From RYN-417 sp043745485 (lineage in GTDB: Bacteria > Patescibacteriota > Saccharimonadia > Saccharimonadales > JACDBH01): a DNA stretch of 27,001 nt. Below, one piece after another: positions 15,046 to 23,277 of the stretch. Position 1 is the stretch's first letter. Every line of letters begins with the position of its first letter. Under the pieces are notes generated by a model. That model did not search any database, was not told where the DNA came from, and saw only the letters and a list, made by a program, of their open reading frames with translations. The position numbers and the translations under genes were made by a program. Location: assembly GCA_043745485.1 (NCBI GenBank), contig JAYTSU010000016.1:1-27001 (forward strand), written 5' to 3'.

Positions 15046-15633
15046 ATGCAGACAAATGACCAATTTAATCTCCACGAACTGAGCGTCTTGCTGCGAGAAC
15101 TTCGTGGCGTTTTGGATGAGGGTGTAGCAGGTGACATTGTGGAACTCGGCTGCTATAAGGGGCTGACTTCGCTTGAAATGCAAAGAACGCTTCACAATAA
15201 CAAGTCCGACAAGCTTTTGTATCTCTATGATTCGTTTTCTGGCTTGCCTCCCAAAGTTGCGCAGGATAATAGCCCAGCTGGTTTGCAGTTTAAGGCCGGT
15301 GAGCTTCCGGCAACGAAGCGTGAAGTAGTACAGTTATTCAAAAAATCGGGTCTAAGAGTACCGTATATCAAGAGAGCCTGGTTTTCTGAACTAAGTGCAT
15401 ATGATCTCCCGATGCAGATTGCGCTTGCATTCTTAGACGGTGACTTTTATGAATCGATTATCGACAGTTTACGGCTCGTATGGCCACTGCTTGCGCCAGG
15501 GGCAGTGGTGCTGGTTGACGATTATCAAAATGAGGCGCTTCCTGGTGCTGCAAAAGCCGTTAACGAGTGGCTTAAAAGCCACCAGAGTACGCTCAAGGTT
15601 GAAGCAAGTCTGGGGATTATACGTAAAGTCTGA
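15046..15633 (+). CDS. TylF/MycF-like O-methyltransferase
   Basis: A 195-residue class I methyltransferase. The SAM-binding motif VELGCYKGLTSLEM (residues 31-44), then YLYDSFSGLPP with the acidic residue for the ribose, and LAFLDGDFYESI and VLVDDYQNEALPGA, the paired acidic motifs binding the metal in TylF-type sugar O-methyltransferases, are all present. It probably methylates a sugar hydroxyl. It stands at the end of the envelope cluster and has its own -10 box just before the ATG. It converges on the receiver gene at 15676, with the weak hairpin TGAGTC/GACTCA (15630-15648) between. Confidence 0.78.
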   Translation: MQTNDQFNLHELSVLLRELRGVLDEGVAGDIVELGCYKGLTSLEMQRTLHNNKSDKLLYLYDSFSGLPPKVAQDNSPAGLQFKAGELPATKREVVQLFKKSGLRVPYIKRAWFSELSAYDLPMQIALAFLDGDFYESIIDSLRLVWPLLAPGAVVLVDDYQNEALPGAAKAVNEWLKSHQSTLKVEASLGIIRKV

Positions 15634-15675
15634 GTCTCGCGGCGACTCATTAGAAATTTGGTTAACTGAAGATTC

Positions 15676-16281
15676 TTACGTGGGCGTGCTTGAATCTGTT
15701 GGTGGAACGATGCTTGGATCGGGAGCAGGTACAGGTTGGTCTTGCTGCATTGTTGGGTTCGGTTGTGGCGCAGCAGCAGGAGTATCAGAGGCTTCAGTAA
15801 TTGGAGTAGGGTCAACTGTTGGCGTCACGGCTTGTGGCTGTGGTGCAGGCTCGTCTGCAGGTGCTGGAGCGGGCATGGAAACTGAGGCAGACATCGGTAC
15901 TTCGTTACGCGTATAGCCTGCAACAACTTCTTTAACCATATCAGCAACTTCTTTTGGATCGTGCTCACTCTTGATTATATATTTTACGGCGCCCTTAGCC
16001 ATTGCCGTTTCGGCATCTTGTTGGCCTGCAAGGTTGGTGAGCATAATGACAGGAATCGACTTGGTGCCTGGGTCGGCTTTGAGTTTTTCGAGTACTTGAA
16101 GGCCATTCATTTTTGGCATCATGACATCACAGAGGATAATTGTTGGCTGAACAGTTGCAGCTTTTGCTAGGCCTTCTTCGCCATCACCAGCCATTTCTAC
16201 TTCGTATTTTTCGAATGTAAAAATTTTTTGGTACATCCGGCTCATGAGCGGATCGTCTTCGATAATAAGTACTTTTGTCAT
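15676..16281 (-). CDS. single-domain response regulator with Pro-rich tail
   Basis: Residues 1-122 are a receiver domain with all key residues: Asp9 and Asp10 for Mg, phospho-acceptor Asp52 in LCDVMMPKMNG, Thr82 and Lys104. No DNA-binding or enzymatic domain follows. Instead, residues 130-201 are a Pro/Ala/Thr/Gln-rich disordered tail (PAPAPADEPAPQPQ and similar). It may act as a diffusible phosphate relay or bind partners through the tail. The kinase at 8903-11311 is a possible donor. Transcription appears to continue from the Cache-sensor gene 63 bp upstream on the same strand, though a TATAGT 9 nt before its ATG could be its own promoter. Confidence 0.88.
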   Translation of the reverse strand: MTKVLIIEDDPLMSRMYQKIFTFEKYEVEMAGDGEEGLAKAATVQPTIILCDVMMPKMNGLQVLEKLKADPGTKSIPVIMLTNLAGQQDAETAMAKGAVKYIIKSEHDPKEVADMVKEVVAGYTRNEVPMSASVSMPAPAPADEPAPQPQAVTPTVDPTPITEASDTPAAAPQPNPTMQQDQPVPAPDPSIVPPTDSSTPT

Positions 16282-16344
16282 AGTGATGTAACTATATCAC
16301 GGAGCATATCTTTACGGGAAGAAAGATAACTATAAATCAGGCTT

Positions 16345-17973
16345 TTATTGTAGCTGGTATGCCAAGTATTTTGACGTAAAGTAGGCAGGGATGATGGTTA
16401 GGAGTAGGAGTCCAGCGGCCAAAACAAAGGTTAATTCAATGCTATGTCCAGCCGTCTTGAGTACAGTCGATTGCGGCTGGCCGATGAAGAGCATCCCGAT
16501 GACAGTATTATTAACGTCTTTTACTGGGGTATAAACTGAAAGGTATTGGCGGTTAAGTATATTTAGGGAGCCCTTAAAGACTTTTCCTTTGACGAGAACT
16601 GTATTTGTAACAGCCATATCGGTTTGTTTGATACCAACTTGGCGTGTCTTACTGTCTTCTGCCTTGAATGTGGTTGCTGACAGGGCATTGCCGCTATATA
16701 TGGCACTGTCGAGCCCAGTGGCGTTCTTGATGCCGTCAACAAGTCCATTGTCGATGATAACTGCAGCTGTCACGGTGCCTATTATTTTGTTGGTGCTGTC
16801 ACGGACTGGTACCGCTGATTTGATAGAAATAACTGGTGCTAAGACGCCTTGGCTGCTAGCAACTGTACTGCTCGGTTCGCCGACTAAGGCTCTCCGGACA
16901 AGTGTATCATTTGAAATTGAATCATTAAATCTATCTGGGTCTTCGGCACGGAGTAGTACTTGGGCATTGGCGGTTGTGATAATAAGATTAGATTCTTTCT
17001 TGTCCGCGAGGAAGCTCGTGGTTAATGTTTGTAATGCAGCATGATCTTTTGCTTGAACGGCCTGTGCCACAAGTGGGCTTTGAGCAATAGCTTCAGCATT
17101 TGCGCGGGTTTCAGCACTCTTACTTTTTAGTGCATATCCCAACACATTGCTCGCGGTCTCAAGGTTGTCGAGGCTATTATTCTGTACACTGCGTGTCAGT
17201 AAATAAGTAAAACTGATGGTAGTCATCAAGAACACCGACAGCGTAATGAGAATAAAGATCATAAATAACTGTGATAAGAATCGTTTGATAAGATAATTCC
17301 ACACCCACCGGCCCAGTACTATTGTGCTCGCGAGCAACAGGATTAGCTGTGCCGTCCAAGCAGGCCCAAAGGCCTTTACGAGGTTATAAAGTTCAGGATT
17401 ATGCGTACCGCGCAGCAGACCGGCTAAAGCAAATACTTCGGAACCAGCAAGCAAAAGAAATGAGATGGCCACGGGGCGTAAGTGGCGTTCTAGGCCCTTT
17501 GTTGCACGCCTTAGATAGAGGAGTCCTATAGTAAGCGCAGCAGCAGGGAGTACAAATATGAGGCCGAACACTTTGCTGGCAGCAATTATAGCAGGTGAGG
17601 ATTTTAATTTTGTTTCGGCTTTGTCGCCAAAATCTTCATCAGTTATTCCTTTTACTTTAGGAACGGCCTGTAGGGGGTCAAGAATCTGGCCAATAATCAG
17701 ACCAATATAACCTAGTAAACGAAGGATTGCAGACAAGGTTTCAGTGGAATTTCCAAAAATTGAACTACCTAGTACGGATTGCTCAATCTGAGTTGCCTGC
17801 ACAAGAAAAGATATGGATATAAGCAGCGCACCAACCCATTTTACAAGCTCCCGGGAGCTCTTTTTATTAAGCCAAGCATCGAGATACAGCCAGAATACCG
17901 CAAAAAAAACTAATGCCGCGAACAGATTAACCGCGAAATGTATATTTTGACTGAAAAACTGTATGGGTAACAT
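16345..17973 (-). CDS. membrane Cache-type sensor lacking an output domain
   Basis: A 542-residue protein. About seven helices (residues 10-245) precede a long helix, FMIFILITLSVFLMTTISFT, an extracytoplasmic domain of about 220 residues and a last helix, LTFVLAAGLLLLTIIPAYF. The extracytoplasmic part starts with a helix rich in ETRANAEAIA and holds IISIKSAVPVRDSTNKIIGTV and YTPVKDVNNTVIGMLFIG, the patterns of sCache_3 sensors of chemoreceptors and kinases. The protein stops eleven residues after the final helix, where a HAMP and signalling domain would be expected, so the signal must pass to another protein or through the N-terminal membrane bundle. AGGACG precedes the ATG as ribosome site. 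It lies between the exported protein and the receiver gene. Confidence 0.75.
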   Translation of the reverse strand: MLPIQFFSQNIHFAVNLFAALVFFAVFWLYLDAWLNKKSSRELVKWVGALLISISFLVQATQIEQSVLGSSIFGNSTETLSAILRLLGYIGLIIGQILDPLQAVPKVKGITDEDFGDKAETKLKSSPAIIAASKVFGLIFVLPAAALTIGLLYLRRATKGLERHLRPVAISFLLLAGSEVFALAGLLRGTHNPELYNLVKAFGPAWTAQLILLLASTIVLGRWVWNYLIKRFLSQLFMIFILITLSVFLMTTISFTYLLTRSVQNNSLDNLETASNVLGYALKSKSAETRANAEAIAQSPLVAQAVQAKDHAALQTLTTSFLADKKESNLIITTANAQVLLRAEDPDRFNDSISNDTLVRRALVGEPSSTVASSQGVLAPVISIKSAVPVRDSTNKIIGTVTAAVIIDNGLVDGIKNATGLDSAIYSGNALSATTFKAEDSKTRQVGIKQTDMAVTNTVLVKGKVFKGSLNILNRQYLSVYTPVKDVNNTVIGMLFIGQPQSTVLKTAGHSIELTFVLAAGLLLLTIIPAYFTSKYLAYQLQ

Positions 17974-18039
17974 TTTATCGTCCTGTTTCTAAAACTTATT
18001 ACTCTGATAATACTCTAAGCGTAAGCAGTTTAACAGGCT

Positions 18040-20244
18040 TTATAGGCCAGTAATATTGTTAAGCAGCTCAGACTTGGATAAAACCCCTATAATAATCTTT
18101 TTTATTGTTCCCTCACGGCTGATAAAGAAATGTGTTGGGAGGCTTGTTATTTTGAAACTATCAGAGGTGGTACTATCCGGATCGGCTAACCACGGCACCT
18201 TATAGCCAGTTATCGCCTGGTAGGCACGCATTTTACCAATGCTTTCCTGGAGCGCGATGGGGTAGACATTGATGTCTGGAGTGTTTGACAACTGATCTAG
18301 TGCTGGTAGTTGGTCACTTGTAGAGGGCGCCCAGTTACTCATGAAACTTAGTATAGTAGGCTTCCCAAGTAGATCGACTGCATGGACTGTCTGTCCGTTT
18401 GTGCTGGCTAGCTGAAGGTCGGGTACTTGGTCGCCAAGTAAGCTATTTCTAGAAGAAGTAGTATGCGCTGTGCTCATAATATTTGCGTTGATCGGCACTG
18501 AAAAATAGCGGGAGAAAAAGCTCTGCATGAGGTCGCTGCTACCCCGAGATTTTAGCTTTGCAACAATGGGTGTGGGACTACTAAGCGTGAATGTGTTGGT
18601 TATGATCGATGAAATATCTTTGCCCGTTGCTTTTAAGTAGTATGTACCTGACGGTAAGAATAGCTTAAAGTTACCATTGTTATCTGTTCGTTGTGGGTTA
18701 TTTTGACTGTATGCAGACCCGTCCCAGACTACCCACTCATTTGTTTCGGGTACCATGTAATAAGCCGTTATCAAAGCTTGTGCCGCTTTGCCGTCGTGCT
18801 TTACGACCTGTGCAGGTGTTTTAACTTGCATAATATTGAGGTTTTTAACTGACTTATTACCGGCACCATCGACAGAACTAGCTACCAAGTTGTAGGTTCC
18901 GACTGAAGTAAAGCTGACGATACCACTCCACAGTCCGGTATCGGCAGATTGCGTCAAAGAAAATGTCTTATTAGTTTCTTTTGAATTAGGGTTTGCTGCG
19001 TGGAGCGAGATAGTTGTTGGTCCACCAACGGCGCTCAACGTAATTTTTTGGTCTACCCCTGCCATGATATGTATAACCCCATTCTGGTCGCCTGTAAGCA
19101 CTTGTGGTCCCAATGTAACTACGCTCCCACCGACAATTGGCGGCAGGCGATCGATCACAATAGTAAATGGAGTAGTTGAGCTACTATTACCACCACTGTC
19201 GATAGCACGTGCCATAACACTGTAGTTACCGTCTTCGAGCCCTTGCGCTGTAAAGCCGAATGCAACCGACTTCCCGCCAATACCTGTAGCTGTATCCGTC
19301 AGTAGCCAGTCCCGGCCATTATTAATTGAAAATTCTACACGTGCTATAGCCGTATCGTCAGTGGCGGTACCTTTTATAAGTGGTGCTGACTTAAACACAC
19401 TTTGATTTGCCAAAGCTTCGAGCGTTATTACTGGTGGAGTTTTGTCGCTAGGGTTAGTAACGACGACGGATAGACCAGGAATATTCACTGTTTTTACAAC
19501 TTGTGCCTGTTCAATTGCAGTTTGGAATGTTCCATCACTAGATACGTCACTAATGGCTTGGGCAGTCGCTCCGCTAACACGATAATGGTAGGCAGTGTTG
19601 GGATTAAGGCCTTTTAAGCCTAGCGTGTGTTCGGTCACAAAATCGGCATTGGTAGCAGTGTTGCCGTAGCCACTGTCTTGCCCATACTCCGCCTTCGAGT
19701 TAGCGGGTAAAGACGTCACCCAGTGCAGAGAAACAGATGTAGCAGTTACATCATTGACGTTTACGTTGGAGATGTGAGGCGTGTTATCATCCATAAAAAA
19801 CGGGCTGTTGTTTTGGCACACGAGCGAGCCGTAGCCATTTGCATCATTACCATCGAAGGCATAAACACCCCAGTCAGTTTCGCCGTCTATAAAATTTCCC
19901 GTTCTAACAATCATGTGAAAAGTTGTGGTCGTGTCTGATAGGAGGCTATTGTTAAAAAACTCTGCGTACGAGTCAGATATTGACGAATCCCAGCCAGTAG
20001 AGTTAACCGATATTATTGAAAAGTCACTCGAAGGAAGCGTTATGAGCACACGCCGAATAGTTGCATTACCGCTACCGTTTGTGAGGTCAAACTGGAAATC
20101 CACCTGAGAGTTAGAAGCAGCTCGTAGCGGTGTAGTACTGAGTACACAGGGGCTTACATCAGCATTCGTAATTTTAGCGGGCAAGAGCAATGTAGCCACT
20201 GTAAAAATAACAACAAGAGCGATATATCGTGCGCGCCTAAGCAT
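18040..20244 (-). CDS. exported multi-domain protein with degenerate thioredoxin domain
   Basis: A 734-residue exported protein. A signal peptide (MLRRARYIALVVIF onwards, cleavage near residue 28) is followed by an adhesion-like beta domain, a fibronectin type III-like domain (SNVNVNDVTATSVSLHWVT; YHYRVSG), an Ig-like domain (PLIKGTATDDTAIARVEFSI), another beta domain, and a carboxypeptidase-regulatory-like fold (TDNNGNFKLFLPSGTYYLKA). The C-terminal 130 residues are a TlpA/redoxin fold (VPDLQLASTNGQTV; cis-Pro in SLPTHF, Pro703), but the active-site WCxxC has become W638-A-P-S-T642, so it has no redox cysteines. It may bind proteins rather than catalyse thiol exchange. It probably resides on the cell surface. 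A TAGAAT box lies 10 nt before the ATG. Confidence 0.72.
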   Translation of the reverse strand: MLRRARYIALVVIFTVATLLLPAKITNADVSPCVLSTTPLRAASNSQVDFQFDLTNGSGNATIRRVLITLPSSDFSIISVNSTGWDSSISDSYAEFFNNSLLSDTTTTFHMIVRTGNFIDGETDWGVYAFDGNDANGYGSLVCQNNSPFFMDDNTPHISNVNVNDVTATSVSLHWVTSLPANSKAEYGQDSGYGNTATNADFVTEHTLGLKGLNPNTAYHYRVSGATAQAISDVSSDGTFQTAIEQAQVVKTVNIPGLSVVVTNPSDKTPPVITLEALANQSVFKSAPLIKGTATDDTAIARVEFSINNGRDWLLTDTATGIGGKSVAFGFTAQGLEDGNYSVMARAIDSGGNSSSTTPFTIVIDRLPPIVGGSVVTLGPQVLTGDQNGVIHIMAGVDQKITLSAVGGPTTISLHAANPNSKETNKTFSLTQSADTGLWSGIVSFTSVGTYNLVASSVDGAGNKSVKNLNIMQVKTPAQVVKHDGKAAQALITAYYMVPETNEWVVWDGSAYSQNNPQRTDNNGNFKLFLPSGTYYLKATGKDISSIITNTFTLSSPTPIVAKLKSRGSSDLMQSFFSRYFSVPINANIMSTAHTTSSRNSLLGDQVPDLQLASTNGQTVHAVDLLGKPTILSFMSNWAPSTSDQLPALDQLSNTPDINVYPIALQESIGKMRAYQAITGYKVPWLADPDSTTSDSFKITSLPTHFFISREGTIKKIIIGVLSKSELLNNITGL

Positions 20245-20330
20245 AAGTACTATTATTCTATCACCAATGTTGGTATAGGCATCAGTATTTCTTCGGTCAT
20301 CCTATGTATGGTTTGTTCATAAATTTTTAG

Positions 20331-20735
20331 CTACACCGAAAGCATTTTATTGAGTACCGTGACTATATCCGTAGGTACAGGCATCACACTCAAGCGCGAC
20401 TGACGGACAAGGGCAAAATTTTCTAGTTTAGGTTCTGACTTTATGACAGCTAACGTAAGCGGCTTTGTATATTCCTTCATAAATTTCATACTGACGACCC
20501 AGCTTTTTCTTGGATCATTCTTATTTTCGGAGGCCTCACTTGTGACTTCTGCCAGCCCCACAATAGCTTTTGTGGAGAGGGATTCATATATGTAAACAAG
20601 GTCACCAGGATGCATTTGGCGCATAAAGAGCAGGGCGGCATTATTATGCACACCGTCCCAAATGGTGGTTCCTTCTTTTTTAAAATCTTCAAGGCTGTAA
20701 GTATCGGGGTCGGTTTTTGCGAGAAAATAATGCAT
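20331..20735 (-). CDS. EVE-domain protein
   Basis: A 134-residue single EVE domain, a PUA-like fold related to YTH that is thought to bind modified bases in DNA or RNA. MHYFLAKTDPDTYSLEDF at the start, TIWDGVHNNAA, MHPGDLVYIYES and GLAEVTSEASENKNDPRKSW are the standard family motifs in order, and the length is normal. No restriction or modification gene lies beside it. It is divergent from uppP; TACAAT (20742-20747) is placed 6 nt before its ATG, implying a leaderless message. Confidence 0.88.
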   Translation of the reverse strand: MHYFLAKTDPDTYSLEDFKKEGTTIWDGVHNNAALLFMRQMHPGDLVYIYESLSTKAIVGLAEVTSEASENKNDPRKSWVVSMKFMKEYTKPLTLAVIKSEPKLENFALVRQSRLSVMPVPTDIVTVLNKMLSV

Positions 20736-20741
20736 ACCCGT

Positions 20742-20766
20742 ATTGTACTTGAAGACGCGCTATAAT
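20742..20766. promoter_or_regulatory. back-to-back -10 boxes of EVE gene and uppP
   Basis: Minus strand: TACAAT (20747-20742), 6 nt before ATG 20735. Plus strand: TATAAT (20761-20766), 7 nt before ATG 20774. Only 38 bp separate the two start codons, so the two promoters overlap and may compete. Confidence 0.6.
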
Positions 20767-20773
20767 AAAGTCA

Positions 20774-21628
20774 ATGACGGCATTATTACACGCAATTATT
20801 TTGGGAATCATCGAAGGCCTGACCGAATTCTTGCCTATTAGTAGTACGGGGCACTTGATTGTCGCTGAGCACGCCATTGGTTTTAAAGACATGGCAGAAC
20901 TGTTTACCGTTGTTATCCAGATTGGCTCAGTTTCAGCTGTTATCTGGTATTACCGGCTCGACATTATCAACCGTATCAAAAGGTTGTTTAAGCGAGAGAA
21001 GGGCGCTGAAAAGTTTTGGCTCAATCTTATCATTGCTACTATTCCTGCCGGGCTAGCTGGCGTTGCGCTCGATAAAACCCTGCAGAAATATGCCGTGCCA
21101 CGTACGGTGGCTATCATGCTGATCCTGGGCGGTATAGTGCTGTGGCTGGTTGAGACATATCACCACCAAAATCGTGGAAACCGCTCCCGAGCGCGCTTGC
21201 AAAACGAAGAACGTAGCCATAAAGCTCGTTTGGATGACATCACGCCCAAACAAGCCCTAGGGGTAGGTATGGCTCAGGTTGTATCTCTGGTTCCTGGAGT
21301 CTCAAGGTCTGGCGCCACCATTGTTGGTGGACTGCTCAGCGGGCTTGACCGTGTGACGGCCACAGCCTTTTCGTTTTACCTCAGCATGCCAGTCATGATC
21401 CTAGCAACGCTGTATAAAGTCGGCAAAAACCACGCGCAGATCAACCAACTTCCCGGTGGCAAGGCGGCATTGATTGTTGGCATTGTAACGGCATTTATCA
21501 CTGGTCTTTTGGCTGTCTCATGGTTGCTCCAATATATTTCCAAACATGATTTCAAGAATTTTGCATATTACCGTATCTGCTTTGGTATATTTATATTCAT
21601 TCTTTTAGGAATGGGCTTTCTAAAATAG
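20774..21628 (+). CDS. uppP: undecaprenyl-diphosphatase
   Basis: UppP (BacA) removes a phosphate from undecaprenyl diphosphate so that the lipid carrier of cell-wall synthesis can be reused. The two signature motifs are intact: GIIEGLTEFLPISSTGHL (residues 11-28, with the catalytic Glu and Ser) and PGVSRSGATIVGGLLSGL (about 174-191, with the essential Arg). Length of 284 and about eight membrane helices are normal. A charged insert (HHQNRGNRSRARLQNEERSH, residues 130-149) widens the cytoplasmic loop. The -10 box ends 7 nt before the ATG and there is no ribosome site. Confidence 0.96.
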   Translation: MTALLHAIILGIIEGLTEFLPISSTGHLIVAEHAIGFKDMAELFTVVIQIGSVSAVIWYYRLDIINRIKRLFKREKGAEKFWLNLIIATIPAGLAGVALDKTLQKYAVPRTVAIMLILGGIVLWLVETYHHQNRGNRSRARLQNEERSHKARLDDITPKQALGVGMAQVVSLVPGVSRSGATIVGGLLSGLDRVTATAFSFYLSMPVMILATLYKVGKNHAQINQLPGGKAALIVGIVTAFITGLLAVSWLLQYISKHDFKNFAYYRICFGIFIFILLGMGFLK

Positions 21629-21708
21629 GTAGTCACGCTACAGGTTGTGGATAAACGCAGCTAAAACCACTACAGCTAGCGTAAGCATTCACGTGCTACA
21701 CTGCATGT

Positions 21709-21865
21709 ACTTAACAATCAAAAGCTGGAATCCGGTGTAAATCCGGAACTGTGCCGCAACGGTAATCCAATATTGGAAAGTCCGATCTAGCTTATAAAGT
21801 CTCCCGAGCAGGAGCAATGCGTATTTATACGTATCTTCTGCTTCCGCTGGTGGAAGAGGAAATAC
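21709..21865 (+). ncRNA. cobalamin riboswitch
   Basis: The conserved aptamer core is readable: GGAATCCGGTG-TAAATCCGGA (21727-21747), then CTGTGCCGCAACGGTAA (B12-box type segment, 21749-21765) and AAAGTCCGATCTAGC. AAGCT (21722-21726) pairs with AGCTT (21789-21793) to close it. A TACACT -10 box (21697-21702) puts the transcription start about 13 nt before the core, so the aptamer is compact. Downstream, CTTCC (21841-21845) pairs with GGAAG (21852-21856), whose 3' arm is part of the GGAAGAGGA ribosome site of the next gene; this fits control of translation. The initial GGGAA-like segment is degenerate, so the exact subclass is uncertain. Confidence 0.85.
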
Positions 21866-23068
21866 GTGGAACAAGTTCTAAGTAAAAATCAACAAAGTAT
21901 ACCGATTTATGACCTGGAAAAGCGTGCGCTGACGGATGCTCGTACTTTACTTGCCGAAATGCTCGACGGTAACATGCGCACGCCACTTGAATTTAGCTTT
22001 GACGGGCAGGAATTATATAGCGATGATGGTAGCCAGCTCGGGCCAGTTTTTGATGATTCTATTGTTGACGCAAAAAAACTTGGACCCAATCTTGGCTTTG
22101 AGCTGCGCCGGGTTCTGCAGGATAAGGATGAATACACAGACATGATAGCAATGGCAAAAGGTGAAATGCCAAACACGATGGTAGTGATTCGTGATTATCC
22201 AAAAGAACTATGGAATGCAACACGAGATATTCGAGGCTACAACCACAAGCGCAAGCAAACCATGCTAGGTGTAATTAGTTGGAATAACGGTGTCATGTCC
22301 ATGTATTCACAAAGTCTAGATCACAGTGATCGTACGGCACTTGAGGCACTTTATAAGGCAATGGGAATAAAGCCAGAGAAAGGTGAATTGTACGGCCAAC
22401 GAATACATGCCAATCTCGCTCATGAAGACCAAGCATTTTTGGTCGACAGATTAACGGGCGTCTACGACCGTGCGATGGCAGCGCAGTATGGAGGTGAATG
22501 GTATGCCGGGCGCCAGGACACACGCCCCATCAATACGTACGAATTCGTCTGCGCTCAAACCGACCTGATAAAGGCATTTTTTGCGGATGGACGGGACACC
22601 AGCCTTACGGGTCGCAATTTTTTTAATTTGGTCGCGGCGATGGATGCTCGTCTGAAGAAGACAGAAAAAGCGGATTTTGCTGACGTAGTTCCACGACTCA
22701 CGCAGTCATTCTTGATGCGTGGAGTGATGAGTAACCCATATGTAGAAATGCGGCTAGCTGGAAATGTTGCCGTCAAAGAAGGCAAGTCATGGAGCGGCTG
22801 CGGAGTAACTGTTGGACAAAAAGAAAAGGCGACACTTAAAGACCAACTACGTGAACTTGGCATTGGTCTGAAACTAAATCCATTTGAAGATGACGAAGAT
22901 GATGAAGAGGATGAAATGCCATACGACTTCGATACGCTTATGTTCTGTGAAGAGCACCAGGCTCCACCCAGTGAAGATGAACATGAGGTTTGGTGTGGGC
23001 CATGCGGCTTTTGCGAGCCATGCGATAAAGAAATACGGAAGCGTAATAAGACTTTGGCAAAAGTATGA
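21866..23068 (+). CDS. unknown cytoplasmic protein with CxxCxxCxxC tail, B12-regulated
   Basis: A 400-residue soluble protein that I do not recognise. Residues 1-330 look like a compact alpha/beta region with conserved-looking stretches (TRDIRGYNHKRKQTMLG; GRNFFNLVAAMD; SWSGCGVTVGQKEK). A strongly acidic linker (about 339-347) leads to a cysteine tail: C361-x2-H364, then C377, C380, C383 and C386 in CGPCGFCEPC, a CxxCxxCxxC arrangement able to hold an iron-sulfur cluster or zinc. There are no membrane helices, so it is not a B12 transporter. The start is GTG 21866, 6 nt after AGAGGA. The cobalamin riboswitch directly upstream suggests it is repressed by B12: a B12-independent substitute, a protein for nucleotide reduction, or B12 handling. 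Its stop overlaps the next start (ATGA), so the two products are probably made together. Confidence 0.8.
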   Translation: MEQVLSKNQQSIPIYDLEKRALTDARTLLAEMLDGNMRTPLEFSFDGQELYSDDGSQLGPVFDDSIVDAKKLGPNLGFELRRVLQDKDEYTDMIAMAKGEMPNTMVVIRDYPKELWNATRDIRGYNHKRKQTMLGVISWNNGVMSMYSQSLDHSDRTALEALYKAMGIKPEKGELYGQRIHANLAHEDQAFLVDRLTGVYDRAMAAQYGGEWYAGRQDTRPINTYEFVCAQTDLIKAFFADGRDTSLTGRNFFNLVAAMDARLKKTEKADFADVVPRLTQSFLMRGVMSNPYVEMRLAGNVAVKEGKSWSGCGVTVGQKEKATLKDQLRELGIGLKLNPFEDDEDDEEDEMPYDFDTLMFCEEHQAPPSEDEHEVWCGPCGFCEPCDKEIRKRNKTLAKV

Positions 23069-23268
23069 GCCAGTTGACTAAACAACAGTATGAAATACAG
23101 CACGCGGTATGTGAAGGGTTGTGCGAAATAGACCACAACCGCATATCTGTACAGGACCCAAACTTGATGCCGTGTGTTACCTGTCCGTTTTGCAAAGAAA
23201 TAGTAACTGCCGAGTTAACGCCAGATACTATTCACTGTCCTGCATGTCTTGTGACGGTAAAGAGGTAA
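23065..23268 (+). CDS. 67-residue zinc-ribbon protein
   Basis: Starts within the stop of the B12-regulated gene (ATGA, 23065-23068), the usual sign of translational coupling. The protein has CEGLC near residue 16, then PCVTCPFC and, 20 residues later, HCPAC, which together make a zinc-ribbon of two CxxC knuckles plus extra cysteines. No enzymatic domain is present. It likely binds its coupled partner or nucleic acid, but this is inference from the coupling. The nadD gene begins 9 nt after its stop. Confidence 0.75.
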   Translation: MSQLTKQQYEIQHAVCEGLCEIDHNRISVQDPNLMPCVTCPFCKEIVTAELTPDTIHCPACLVTVKR

Positions 23269-23277
23269 GATATACAT

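Noticed and set aside
15630..15648. Intrinsic terminator between the TylF-like and receiver genes
   Set aside because: The stem TGAGTC/GACTCA is short and no T-run follows on either strand.
15440..15916. Gly/Ala-rich 158-codon frame on the plus strand
   Set aside because: Its second half is the reverse of the Pro-rich receiver tail and its first half overlaps the TylF-like gene in another frame.
22555..23136. 193-codon open frame on the minus strand with a Ser-rich run
   Set aside because: It is the mirror of the acidic linker and cysteine tail of the B12-regulated gene, which has the start, ribosome site and coupling.
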